DNA from: an uncultured Oscillibacter sp.
Lineage (GTDB): Bacteria; Bacillota; Clostridia; Oscillospirales; Oscillospiraceae
Assembly: GCF_900544955.1 (NCBI RefSeq)
Contig: NZ_UQXD01000028.1
Location: forward strand, 1 to 30,174
DNA: 30,174 bases
Direction: 5' to 3'
The position numbers were made by a program, and so were the translations under genes. Below are positions 15,545 through 23,057 of this stretch, piece by piece (the first letter of the stretch is position 1; the number at the start of each line of letters is the position of its first letter). Below the pieces are notes generated by a model. It searched no databases. It saw only the letters and a program-made list of their open reading frames with translations, and was not told the origin of the DNA.

Positions 15545-15819
15545 TGTATACAGCGAGGAAGAGGACCAGTACCCGCCACGGCACTGCAAAGAGAACCCCT
15601 GGCACGGTGAAAAGGGGAGAGCGCCCGGCGGTGAATACACCTTGGAGCTGGCACCCCAACGGCCCCCTGCGGCCCAGTAGGCGTGCTCCGGGAGCGCCCG
15701 TTACCGCGCTGTCGTGTATTGGCACGACCTGAGGCCGTTCTTTGCGAGAAGGCGGCGAACCAGAGGTGGTACCGCGAGATGTCTTCGCCCTCTGTCCCTG
15801 CCGGGACGGGGGCATTTTT
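15545..15819 (+). promoter_or_regulatory. Tyrosine T-box riboswitch leader
   Basis: A leader of about 275 nt upstream of tyrS. The T-box core AGGTGGTACCGCG lies at 15764-15776, where TGGT would pair with the ACCA end of uncharged tRNA. The specifier codon TAC (Tyr) lies at 15636-15638 in the context GTGAATACACCTTGGAG, followed by the expected purine. A terminator hairpin with T-run ends the leader, and CAGAGG (15761-15766) is complementary to CCTCTG (15789-15794) in its 5' arm, giving mutually exclusive folds. Uncharged tRNA-Tyr should promote read-through into tyrS. Confidence 0.93.
15787..15819 (+). terminator. T-box regulated terminator
   Basis: GCCCTCTGTCCC (15787-15798) pairs with GGGACGGGGGC (15803-15813) with one bulged T, loop TGCC, then ATTTTT (15814-15819). 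Confidence 0.88.
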
Positions 15820-15867
15820 GTTCCATTCCGGCGCATTTCTAACACCAGAACAGGAGAGAAGAACACG

Positions 15868-17100
15868 ATGCAGATTTATGAGGAACTGAAGGCCCGGGGC
15901 CTGATCGCCCAGGTCACCGACGAGGAGGAGATCCGGGAGCTGGTGAACAACGGCAAAGCCACCTTCTATATCGGCTTCGACCCCACCGCGGACAGCCTCC
16001 ACGTGGGCCACTTTATGGCCCTGTGCCTGATGAAGCGGCTGCAGATGGCGGGCAACCGACCCATCGCCCTGATCGGCGGCGGCACCGGCTATATCGGCGA
16101 CCCCTCCGGCCGGACGGACATGCGCTCCATGATGACCCCGGAGATCATCCAGCACAACTGCGACTGCTTCAAAAAACAGATGGAGCGGTTCATTGAGTTC
16201 GGCGAGGGCAAGGCCATGATGCTGAACAACGCCGACTGGCTGCTGAAGCTGAACTACGTGGAGCTTCTGCGGGAGGTGGGCGCCTGCTTCTCCGTGAACA
16301 ACATGCTGCGGGCGGAGTGCTACAAGCAGCGGATGGAGAAGGGCCTGAGCTTCCTGGAATTCAACTATATGATCATGCAGTCCTACGACTTCTACCACAT
16401 GTTCCAGACCGTGGGCTGCAACATGCAGTTCGGCGGCGACGACCAGTGGAGCAACATGCTGGGCGGCACGGAGCTCATCCGCCGTAAGCTGGGCAAGGAC
16501 GCCTACGCCATGACCATCACCCTCCTGATGAACAGCGAGGGCAAGAAGATGGGCAAGACCGCCAGCGGCGCCGTGTGGCTGGACCCCAACAAGACCTCTC
16601 CCTTCGACTTCTACCAGTACTGGCGGAACGTGGGGGATGCGGACGTGCTCAAATGCATCCGGATGCTGACCTTCCTGCCCCTGGAGCAGATCGACGAGAT
16701 GGACCGGTGGGAGGGCAGCCAGCTGAACACCGCCAAGGAGATTCTGGCCTATGAGCTGACCAAGCTGGTCCACGGCGAGGAGGAGGCGGAAAAGGCCCAG
16801 GAGACCGCCCGAGGCCTGTTTTCCGGCGGCGGCACCGCGGCCAACATGCCCTGCACCGCGCTGTGCGAGGAGGACTTCTCCGGCGGCGAGATCGACATTC
16901 TGACGCTGCTGGTCAAGTGCGGCCTGGCGGCCTCCAAGGGCGAGGCCCGGCGGCTGGTGCAGCAGGGCGGTGTGAGCGTGTGCGGAGAGAAGGTGTCCGA
17001 CATCGAGGCCAAGTGGTGCTGCAAGGACTGCTGCGGCGAGGGCGTCGTCATTAAAAAGGGCAAGAAAATCTTCCACAAGGCTGTGATGGACCACGCATGA
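15868..17100 (+). CDS. tyrS: Tyrosyl-tRNA synthetase
   Basis: A 410-residue class I synthetase charging tRNA-Tyr. HVGH (45-48) is the HIGH motif. KMGKT (227-231) replaces KMSKS, a common variant in TyrS. The catalytic pocket shows GGDDQWSNMLGG. A C-terminal S4 domain (LAASKGEARRLVQQGGVSV) binds tRNA. The start at 15868 follows GGAGAGAAG; the frame is open upstream through the leader, but the T-box occupies that stretch. Expression is governed by the tyrosine T-box. Confidence 0.97.
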   Translation: MQIYEELKARGLIAQVTDEEEIRELVNNGKATFYIGFDPTADSLHVGHFMALCLMKRLQMAGNRPIALIGGGTGYIGDPSGRTDMRSMMTPEIIQHNCDCFKKQMERFIEFGEGKAMMLNNADWLLKLNYVELLREVGACFSVNNMLRAECYKQRMEKGLSFLEFNYMIMQSYDFYHMFQTVGCNMQFGGDDQWSNMLGGTELIRRKLGKDAYAMTITLLMNSEGKKMGKTASGAVWLDPNKTSPFDFYQYWRNVGDADVLKCIRMLTFLPLEQIDEMDRWEGSQLNTAKEILAYELTKLVHGEEEAEKAQETARGLFSGGGTAANMPCTALCEEDFSGGEIDILTLLVKCGLAASKGEARRLVQQGGVSVCGEKVSDIEAKWCCKDCCGEGVVIKKGKKIFHKAVMDHA

Positions 17101-17117
17101 GAGCATGAGAAACCAAC

Positions 17118-17161
17118 GGCGGCAGACGCGGCGGAAAGCGCCGCGCCTGCTGCGCGTTTTG
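17118..17161 (+). terminator. Possible terminator after tyrS
   Basis: CGCGGCG (17127-17133) pairs with CGCCGCG (17139-17145) around a GAAAG loop, with outer GCAG/CTGC pairing, then GCGCGTTTTG. The T-run is short. Confidence 0.5.
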
Positions 17162-17177
17162 TAAGAAAGGAAACAGT

Positions 17178-18803
17178 ATGATTACAGTCAGCGACATCAG
17201 CGTGAATTTCAGCGGCCAGGCGCTGTTCAAGCACGTGGACCTGAAATTCACCCCCGGCAACTGCTACGGCATCATCGGCGCCAACGGCGCCGGCAAGACC
17301 ACCTTCCTCCGGGTCCTCTCCGGGGACCTGGAGCCCTCCACCGGCGAGGTGATCATCCCCAAGGACCAGCGGATGAGTGTGCTGAAGCAGGACCACTTCC
17401 AGTACGACGCCTACACCGTGCTGGACACCGTGATTCTGGGCAACCAGCACCTCTACGACGTGATGAAGGAGAAGGACGCCCTCTACGAGAAGGAGGATTT
17501 CACCGACGAGGACGGCGTGAAGGCCAGCGAGCTGGAGGCGGAGTTTGCGGAGATGGGCGGCTGGGAGGCCGAGAGCGACGTGAGCCGCCTGCTCCAGGGC
17601 CTGGGCCTGGGGAGCGACATCCTCTACGCCGAGATGTCCAGCCTCACCGCCAAGGAGAAGGTGAAGGTCCTGCTGGCCCAGGCGCTGTTTGGCAAGCCGG
17701 ACATCATCCTCCTGGACGAGCCCACCAACCACCTGGACATCCAGGCCATCGAGTGGCTGGAGGACTTCCTGATGGACTGCGAGAGCCTCATCATCGTGGT
17801 GAGCCACGACCGCCACTTCCTGAACACCGTGTGCACCAGCATCGTGGACGTGGACTACGGCGGGATCAAGATGTATGTGGGCAACTACGAGTTCTGGTAC
17901 GAGTCCAGCCAGATGGTTCAGCGGATGATCCGGGACCAGAACCGGAAAAACGAGGAGAAGATCAAGGAGCTGCAAAACTTCATCCAGCGCTTCTCCGCCA
18001 ACAAGTCCAAGTCCAAGCAGGCCACCTCCCGCCGCAAGCTTTTGGACAAGCTGACGGTGGAGGAAATGCCCGCCTCCTCCCGGCGGTATCCCTTCGTGGG
18101 CTTCCGGATGGACCGGGAGTGCGGCAAGGAGATTCTGGCGGTGGAGGGCCTGTCCAAGACTGTGGACGGCCGGAAGGTGCTGGACAATGTGAGCTTCCGG
18201 GTCAACCGGGAGGATAAGGTGGCATTTGTGGGCGAAGACGAGATCGCCAAGACCACGCTCTTCAAGATTTTGATGGGAGAGCTGGAGCCGGACGAGGGCA
18301 CCTACAAGTGGGGCACCACCATCACCACCAGCTATTTCCCCCTGGACAACTCCGCCTTTTTCAACGACTGCAATTTGAATCTGGTGGAGTGGCTGGGCCA
18401 GTACACGGCGGACAACGCGGAGGAGAACACGGAGTCCTTTAAGCGCTCCTTCCTGGGCAGGATGCTCTTCTCTGGGGACGATGTGTTCAAGCCGGTGAAG
18501 GTCCTCTCCGGCGGGGAGAAGGTGCGGTGCATGCTCTCCCGGATGATGCTGTACGGCTCCAACGTGCTGGTTCTGGACCAGCCCACCAACCATCTGGACC
18601 TGGAGTCGATCACCGCCGTGAACAACGGGCTGATCGACTTCAAGGGCGTGGTGCTGTTTGCCAGCCATGACCACGAGTTTGTCCAGACCATCGCCAACCG
18701 GATCATGGAGTTTGTGGACGGGCAGCTCATCGACAAGATGGGGAGCTACGACGAGTATATCGCCACGCAGCGGGAGGAGATGCTCGCTCGGCTGAAGGGG
18801 TGA
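17178..18803 (+). CDS. ABC-F family ATPase (YkpA/YbiT-like)
   Basis: A 541-residue soluble protein with two ABC ATPase domains and no membrane segment, as in ABC-F translation factors. NBD1 has Walker A GANGAGKT (34-41) and Walker B DEPTNHLD (from D180), but LTAKEK (156-161) stands at the LSGGQ signature. The linker (about 235-310, KSKSKQATSRRK) is basic, as in ribosome-binding ABC-F proteins. NBD2 has GEDEIAKT (352-359, Gly to Ala), a good signature LSGGEK (443-448) and D467-Q468 instead of Asp-Glu. One composite ATP site therefore looks canonical and the other degenerate. Antibiotic resistance cannot be inferred; housekeeping members of this subgroup are common. Confidence 0.92.
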   Translation: MITVSDISVNFSGQALFKHVDLKFTPGNCYGIIGANGAGKTTFLRVLSGDLEPSTGEVIIPKDQRMSVLKQDHFQYDAYTVLDTVILGNQHLYDVMKEKDALYEKEDFTDEDGVKASELEAEFAEMGGWEAESDVSRLLQGLGLGSDILYAEMSSLTAKEKVKVLLAQALFGKPDIILLDEPTNHLDIQAIEWLEDFLMDCESLIIVVSHDRHFLNTVCTSIVDVDYGGIKMYVGNYEFWYESSQMVQRMIRDQNRKNEEKIKELQNFIQRFSANKSKSKQATSRRKLLDKLTVEEMPASSRRYPFVGFRMDRECGKEILAVEGLSKTVDGRKVLDNVSFRVNREDKVAFVGEDEIAKTTLFKILMGELEPDEGTYKWGTTITTSYFPLDNSAFFNDCNLNLVEWLGQYTADNAEENTESFKRSFLGRMLFSGDDVFKPVKVLSGGEKVRCMLSRMMLYGSNVLVLDQPTNHLDLESITAVNNGLIDFKGVVLFASHDHEFVQTIANRIMEFVDGQLIDKMGSYDEYIATQREEMLARLKG

Positions 18804-18832
18804 GTCCGTAACTCTTTGTCACCGAATTGTAG

Positions 18833-18860
18833 TTGACATAAAAAGCGACGCCTCTATACT
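18833..18860 (+). promoter_or_regulatory. Sigma-A promoter overlapping a dyad
   Basis: TTGACA (18833-18838), 16-nt spacer, TATACT (18855-18860). The spacer and -10 box lie in the left arm of the inverted repeat at 18846-18886. Confidence 0.8.
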
Positions 18861-18886
18861 GTAAGTATTACGGTATGGAGGCGTCG
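18846..18886. promoter_or_regulatory. 14-nt inverted repeat over the -10 box and ribosome binding site
   Basis: CGACGCCTCTATAC (18846-18859) faces GTATGGAGGCGTCG (18873-18886), one G-T pair, with an inner GTAA/TTAC hairpin. The right arm contains the GGAGG (18877-18881) of the following start. It could be a repressor site, a weak terminator for the ABC-F transcript, or a trap for the ribosome binding site in read-through RNA. Confidence 0.6.
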
Positions 18887-18890
18887 TTTC

Positions 18891-19969
18891 ATGTGGAAGC
18901 AGCAGGTTTTGGGGCTTTTGGCACTGTTGGTGGTTACCGGCGCGGCGGCGGCTCTGGGCGGCGCGCCGGAGGGGGCGCCCGCCCCGGCGGAAGAATGGGC
19001 GGAGCCGGTGACGCTGCTGGCGGCTACGCTGCAGGGAGAGGCGCTCTCGCCGGACGGCAGGTGGGAGCTGCGGCTGGAGGGCGTCCGGGCGGGGGTGTCC
19101 TCCGGGCAGAGCCTGCCGGAGCGGGTGCGGGTGTACGATACGGAGACCGGCGCGGCGGTGTGGGAGGACATTGGGTACTACACCCAGGCTGTGCTGTGGT
19201 CCCCGGACGGCGCCTACGCCGCCCTGGCCCGGGAGGCCCGGACCTACGCTCTGGTGACGGTGCTGGAAACCGCCGGGTGGACCGGCTGGGACGTTACGCT
19301 GCCGGACGGGGGCACCCTCCCGGAATACACCTTTTTGCCGGAGGACTGGGGCGCGTGGCGGGAGGACGGCGCCCTGGTCCTGACGGTGGGCCGGGGCGGG
19401 GACGCCGGGGAGCAGCGGACCTACCGCTGTACCCTTGCACAGGGGGAGGCGGGCCTTGCCGGGACCGTCCGGGAGGAGACCACGGAGCGTCTGCCGGGGG
19501 CCTGGGACTTCGATCACGACGGACGGCCGGAGACGGCGGAGCGCACCGCGGTCTGGTATCCGGGCCGGACGGGGTAGGCGGCGGAGCGGTACGAGGTGTG
19601 TCTGCGCAGGCAGGACGGCACGCCCCTCTACCGGGAGGCGGCGGGCGTCGCCCACGCGGAGCAGAACGCCCGCTATGCCTGCGGCGTGGACGGGCGGGAC
19701 TGCTTGCTGCGGTACAATCCCTGGATGGGACAGGGGTACTGCGCCTATGCGTATCAGCTGTTCTCCCTGGACGCCGCCGAGGAGCCGGTGCCGCTCCGGG
19801 AGAACCAGGTGGAATTTGACGTGAACGGGGGGTGGCAGTTGACGCCTTTCTGGCGGAGGTCCACGGCTATCTGGACGGCGCCGACGTGCTGCTGGACACC
19901 GCCTTTGGGGAGGCGTACCTGGGAGACGGACAGAACGCCGCCCTGGCGGAGACGGCGCCCAGGGCATGA
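18891..19969 (+). pseudogene. Broken secreted beta-propeller-like protein
   Basis: ATG at 18891, 9 nt after GGAGG, opens a signal peptide or anchor (QQVLGLLALLVVTGAAAAL). Segments such as LSPDGRWELRLEG and WSPDGAYAALA resemble TolB/WD40-type blades, but no family is assigned. The frame is stopped by TAG at 19575-19577 (codon 229) and then stays open with coding-like sequence (RYEVCLRRQDGTPLYREAA) to a run of six G at 19827-19832. Beyond it the continuation is in another frame (VDAFLAEVHGYLDGADVLLD) and ends at TGA 19967-19969. One added G would restore it. Two independent lesions suggest a decayed gene of about 359 codons. Sequencing error at the G-run alone would not explain the amber stop. 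Confidence 0.78.
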
Positions 19970-19970
19970 G

Positions 19971-19993
19971 AAAAGCCGCCCGGCGGGCGGCTT
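19971..19993 (-). terminator. Terminator of the XRE gene (possibly bidirectional)
   Basis: AAGCCGCCC (19973-19981) / GGGCGGCTT (19985-19993) with GGC loop. On the minus strand it is followed by TTTT from the complement of AAAA at 19971-19974. Confidence 0.8.
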
Positions 19994-19997
19994 GCGG

Positions 19998-20228
19998 TCA
20001 GCGCATCTCCAGCAATTTCTCCAGGGGGACGTGCAGGGCTTCGGCGATGTCCAGCAGCGTGGCAACGGTGGGGGCAGTATAGGCGGTCTCCACCCGCTGA
20101 ATGTGCTGCATACTATGTCCGCTCATTTCCGCAAGCTGCTCCTGGGTGAGTCCCTGTTCCTTGCGGTAATGCAAAATGTTCAGCCCAATTTGGACATAGG
20201 TTTTATAGTGTTTCTGTTTACCGGTCAT
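19998..20228 (-). CDS. Small XRE-family transcriptional regulator
   Basis: A 76-residue protein made almost entirely of one Cro/C1-type helix-turn-helix: LNILHYRKEQGLTQEQLAEM, then SMQHIQRVETAYTAPTVATL and IAEALHVPLEKLLEM. The start at 20228 is preceded by GGAGGTG on the minus strand; the frame is open to 20285 but the leader has no conserved look. Its target is unknown. It faces the pseudogene tail to tail and diverges from a 64-residue orphan gene, so autoregulation or control of that gene is a reasonable guess. Confidence 0.88.
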   Translation of the reverse strand: MTGKQKHYKTYVQIGLNILHYRKEQGLTQEQLAEMSGHSMQHIQRVETAYTAPTVATLLDIAEALHVPLEKLLEMR

Positions 20229-20376
20229 GGAAACACCTCCATGCTGATATTCTACAAGAACAGCGGAGAAACAAGAATGTTCCAATTTAGGTAAATCCGC
20301 AAATATGGTTGTATTTTTATCAAAATCGGTTTAGTATATACCTTACCTTGAGTCTTTTCTTGTGAGGTGTTGCAGT

Positions 20377-20571
20377 ATGATGACCGATGCGTTTGAGGCG
20401 GCCTTCGACCGCTTCCTGGCGGGACAGGAGGACGCCGCCGACTTCCTATACCTGACCCAGCGGGCGGCGTTTTTGGAGGGCTGGAAGGCCGCCGGGGGCG
20501 AGATGCCGCCGGAGGACCGGACCTTTGCGCCGGTGGAGAGCAGCCGGCCGCCGGAGGATCCCGCAACCTGA
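20377..20571 (+). CDS. Hypothetical 64-residue protein
   Basis: A small acidic protein (starts MMTDAFEAAFDRFLAGQ) with an amphipathic helical first half and a Pro/Glu-rich tail ending PPEDPAT. The start at 20377 (two ATGs in tandem) follows GTGAGGTG at 20362-20369. The upstream 90 nt is AT-rich, unlike its surroundings, and is shared with the divergent XRE gene, so it probably holds promoters for both. I do not recognise a family. A 30-nt palindrome lies 7 nt past the stop. Confidence 0.6.
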   Translation: MMTDAFEAAFDRFLAGQEDAADFLYLTQRAAFLEGWKAAGGEMPPEDRTFAPVESSRPPEDPAT

Positions 20572-20578
20572 GCGCCCC

Positions 20579-20608
20579 AGGTCCGCCCGAACTAGTTCGG
20601 GCGGACCT
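20579..20608. repeat. Perfect 30-nt palindrome
   Basis: Arms AGGTCCGCCCGAA and TTCGGGCGGACCT around CTAG. It is followed only by CTCTTCC, so it is a weak terminator candidate at best. Confidence 0.7.
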
Positions 20609-20825
20609 CTTCCTGTCGAAAACGCCTCGCGGCGGTTCGACGCCGGAGGGGCGAACTCCAATACCAGCCGCTTCTGCCGCGGTGTGTACGTGGCGGAAGA
20701 TCTTTTTCTCGAAGACATGCCAAGGGTATTTTTCGACATCTCCAGGGCCTCTCGAAATTTTTTCGGGCGGCCCTGTCACGTTTTGCCCCGCCGGAACGTT
20801 TCGGAGACAGAGAGATGGGAGGGAT
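20609..20825. other. Unassigned intergenic stretch before the sigma factor gene
   Basis: About 217 nt with lower GC than its flanks and T-rich patches (TATTTTTCGAC, AAATTTTTTCGGG). It has open frames on both strands but no usable start/RBS combination or recognisable protein. I see no clear promoter. It may be the non-coding part of a repeat unit that starts with the adjacent palindrome. Confidence 0.4.
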
Positions 20826-20830
20826 GACGG

Positions 20831-21349
20831 GTGCTGGTCTATTTCCAGTCCATCGAGACCCCGGCGGACCGGGAGCGGTTTGAGGCGGTGTATCTGGCCT
20901 ACCGGGGGCTGATGTTCCATGTGGCGAATGCCATCCTGAAAAACGAACAGGACGCGGAGGATGCGGTGCACCAGTCCTTCGTGAAGCTGGCGGAGCGGAT
21001 GGAGCGGGTGCCGGAGGGACCCTGCCCCCGCACCCGGGCCTTGGTCGCCACGGTGGCGGAGCGCACCGCCATCGATCTCTACCGCGCCCGGCGGCGCCAC
21101 CCCTGGGTGGAGCTGGACGAGCGGTCTCTCACCGGCGGTTCGCCGCCGGAGGAGGGGGGACTGGCCGCCGCCATGGCCGCTCTGCCGCCCCGGTACCGAG
21201 AGGTGCTGCTGCTGAAATACTACAACGGCTACCAGAGCGAGGAAATCGCCGCCTTCCTCTCCACCACCCCGGAGAACGTGCGCCAATTGCTGGCCCGGGG
21301 CAGGCGGAAGCTGGCGGCGGCGCTGGAGGAAGGAGGGGAGCGGGCATGA
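20831..21349 (+). CDS. ECF-type RNA polymerase sigma factor (sigma-70 family)
   Basis: A 172-residue sigma factor with only regions 2 and 4. Region 2: FEAVYLAYRGLMFHVANAI then NEQDAEDAVHQSFVKLAERM. Region 4: LPPRYREVLLLKYYNGYQSE with TPENVRQLLARGRRKL as the helix-turn-helix. The start is GTG at 20831, 7 nt after GGGAGGG. The stop overlaps the next gene (ATGA), which encodes a membrane protein that is probably its anti-sigma partner. The signal and regulon are unknown. Confidence 0.92.
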   Translation: MLVYFQSIETPADRERFEAVYLAYRGLMFHVANAILKNEQDAEDAVHQSFVKLAERMERVPEGPCPRTRALVATVAERTAIDLYRARRRHPWVELDERSLTGGSPPEEGGLAAAMAALPPRYREVLLLKYYNGYQSEEIAAFLSTTPENVRQLLARGRRKLAAALEEGGERA

Positions 21350-21993
21350 AGCTCACCGAGGAGATGCTGTACAAGGCCGCGCCCCAGGCGGCGGCGCTGT
21401 ATCTTGCGACCCTGCCGGACCGGGCGGACTGCGACCACGCCTTTTCCCCCGCATTTGAGCGGAAGATGCGCCGCCTGCTCCCGGTGGGGAAGGGGCGGCG
21501 GTGGCGGCGACTTCTCCTGCTAGCGGCGGCGGTGGCGGTGCTGGCGGCGGGGGTCAGCGGTTTCGCCGGGCGGCAGGACCTCTATCAGGTCCGCTTCACC
21601 CAAGGGGAGGGGACCTTGAACTACCTGGTCCGGGCGAACCGGGACCGCCCGGACCAGGCCAACCAAATGGCACTGGGCTACGTGCCGGAGGGCTATGCGC
21701 CGGTGCCGGGGTCGGACGGCGCCTCCTACCGGCGGGGGGAGTCCTGGTTCACTCTACGCCAACTGGCGCAGAGCGAGGTCACCGGGATGCTGCTGGGGGA
21801 CTATCTGGCGGAGGAGGCGGAGATCGGCGGCAGCCCCGGGGTGTTCATCCAGAATCAGAACACCGCCTACGGAATGCTGCTGTGGACCAACGGGGCCTAT
21901 ATCCTGGAGCTGACCTTCCAGGACGTCCCACAGGAGGAAATTTGGCGGATTGCCGGGCAAGTTTGCTGGCAACGGAAAGGAGCGTCATCATGA
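21346..21993 (+). CDS. Putative anti-sigma factor, DUF4367-like
   Basis: A 215-residue protein. A cytoplasmic N-terminus of about 50 residues precedes a single membrane helix (LLLLAAAVAVLAAGVSGFA, about 54-72) and an extracytoplasmic domain. The C-terminal stretch GMLLWTNGAYILELTF with IWRIAGQV resembles the DUF4367 domain of clostridial anti-sigma proteins. Position directly after, and overlapping, the sigma gene supports an anti-sigma role. No zinc-binding HxxxCxxC motif is seen, so a ZAS-type mechanism is unlikely. The stop overlaps the next start. Confidence 0.72.
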   Translation: MKLTEEMLYKAAPQAAALYLATLPDRADCDHAFSPAFERKMRRLLPVGKGRRWRRLLLLAAAVAVLAAGVSGFAGRQDLYQVRFTQGEGTLNYLVRANRDRPDQANQMALGYVPEGYAPVPGSDGASYRRGESWFTLRQLAQSEVTGMLLGDYLAEEAEIGGSPGVFIQNQNTAYGMLLWTNGAYILELTFQDVPQEEIWRIAGQVCWQRKGASS

Positions 21994-23009
21994 GAAAGAA
22001 TTACATCCCCTTTGCGGCGGGCATGGCCACCACGGCTCTGCTGCTCGCGCTGGTGGGCGGGTCCCTGGCGGTCAAGGACCCGCCGGAGGAGGCGCTGGCC
22101 GGGGCCCTCACCGGGGAGGTGGCCTACGGCCAGGTGGGCCTGGCTCTCTTTGGGGAGGTTTGTTCCCCGCCGGGGACCACCCGGGCGGCGGAGGGGATCG
22201 CCGTCCCCACGGTGCTGACCTACACCGACTCCCGGGGCGGCGTCCACCACTACGTGGAGGCGGAGACCGCGGCGGCGCTGTTCGACGTGGCCCTGGGCGT
22301 GCAGTACCACCAGGAGCTGAACTGCCTGGACTTCGGCTCGGAGATTCTGGTGAATGCAGACGGCAAGCCGCGGTTGGATGAGGACGGAAAGGAGAAGTGG
22401 TTTACAGCGGGGGCGGACCACGACTTTGAACTGGCCACCGTCTACAACGGGGACACCGCCGTGGTGGTGGACCGGAACACGCCGGTGACCCTCCCGGACC
22501 AGGGCATCATCATCGGCGGCCCCTCCGGCGAGAGCGAGGCAGCCCAGGCCAATCTGGAGGCCCGTTGGGCCCGACTGAAGGAGACTCCTCTGGCGCCGGA
22601 GTACGGCGCCGCCCACGGTATGTTCACCGAGGCGGACCCGGCGGAGATGGACTTGGGCAGCTTCTCCGGCCGGTCCATGGACAAGGAGACCTTCCAGGGG
22701 ACGGACATCCGCCATACCTTCGGCTTTACGCCGCTGCTGGGGGCCTATGCGGCCATCACCGTGGAGAACACCGGCGGTGAGGACGTGGTGGTGCAGGTCC
22801 GCCGGACCTACACCGTGGGCCGGGGCAGCGAGAGCTTTTCCAGCGTCCGCGTCCCGGCAGGGGCGACGCTGGTGCGGGCCTTCCGTCTCTCCGGGGAGGC
22901 GGACGAAGTGCTCCAAAACAAGCTGGCTGTACAGATTCTCCCCATCGGACCCCAGGCCAGTGTCCGCCTGAGCGCCGAGCAGTACCGCTCCGCCCGCTCC
23001 GCGCAGTGA
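21990..23009 (+). CDS. Hypothetical exported protein of the sigma operon
   Basis: A 339-residue protein with an N-terminal signal or anchor (FAAGMATTALLLALVGGSLAV, about residues 8-28). The rest appears extracytoplasmic and beta-rich, with a late segment (AAITVENTGGEDVVVQVRRTY) like an immunoglobulin-like or adhesive fold. No catalytic motif is recognised. It is translationally coupled to the anti-sigma gene (ATGA at 21990-21993), so it may be a sensor or output of the same system. Assignment beyond exported protein is not supported. Confidence 0.7.
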   Translation: MRKNYIPFAAGMATTALLLALVGGSLAVKDPPEEALAGALTGEVAYGQVGLALFGEVCSPPGTTRAAEGIAVPTVLTYTDSRGGVHHYVEAETAAALFDVALGVQYHQELNCLDFGSEILVNADGKPRLDEDGKEKWFTAGADHDFELATVYNGDTAVVVDRNTPVTLPDQGIIIGGPSGESEAAQANLEARWARLKETPLAPEYGAAHGMFTEADPAEMDLGSFSGRSMDKETFQGTDIRHTFGFTPLLGAYAAITVENTGGEDVVVQVRRTYTVGRGSESFSSVRVPAGATLVRAFRLSGEADEVLQNKLAVQILPIGPQASVRLSAEQYRSARSAQ

Positions 23010-23015
23010 GCGCGC

Positions 23016-23046
23016 AAAGCAGCCGCCCGAATAGGGCGGCTGCTTT
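23016..23046. terminator. Bidirectional terminator between sigma operon and dapA
   Basis: Perfect 13-bp stem AAAGCAGCCGCCC (23016-23028) / GGGCGGCTGCTTT (23034-23046), loop GAATA. It serves two convergent transcripts. Confidence 0.85.
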
Positions 23047-23057
23047 GGCTATGGGGC

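Noticed and set aside
15416..15889. Short plus-strand ORFs in the recN-tyrS gap
   Set aside because: They fall within the repeat and T-box leader, whose RNA features are clear.
15223..18674. Long minus-strand frames opposite tyrS and the ABC-F gene
   Set aside because: Mirror frames of well-identified genes, with Val/His/Leu-rich translations and no family features.
19572..19580. TAG at 19575 read as pyrrolysine or a suppressed stop
   Set aside because: A second lesion (G-run frameshift) downstream makes a decayed gene simpler, and no pyrrolysine genes are in view.
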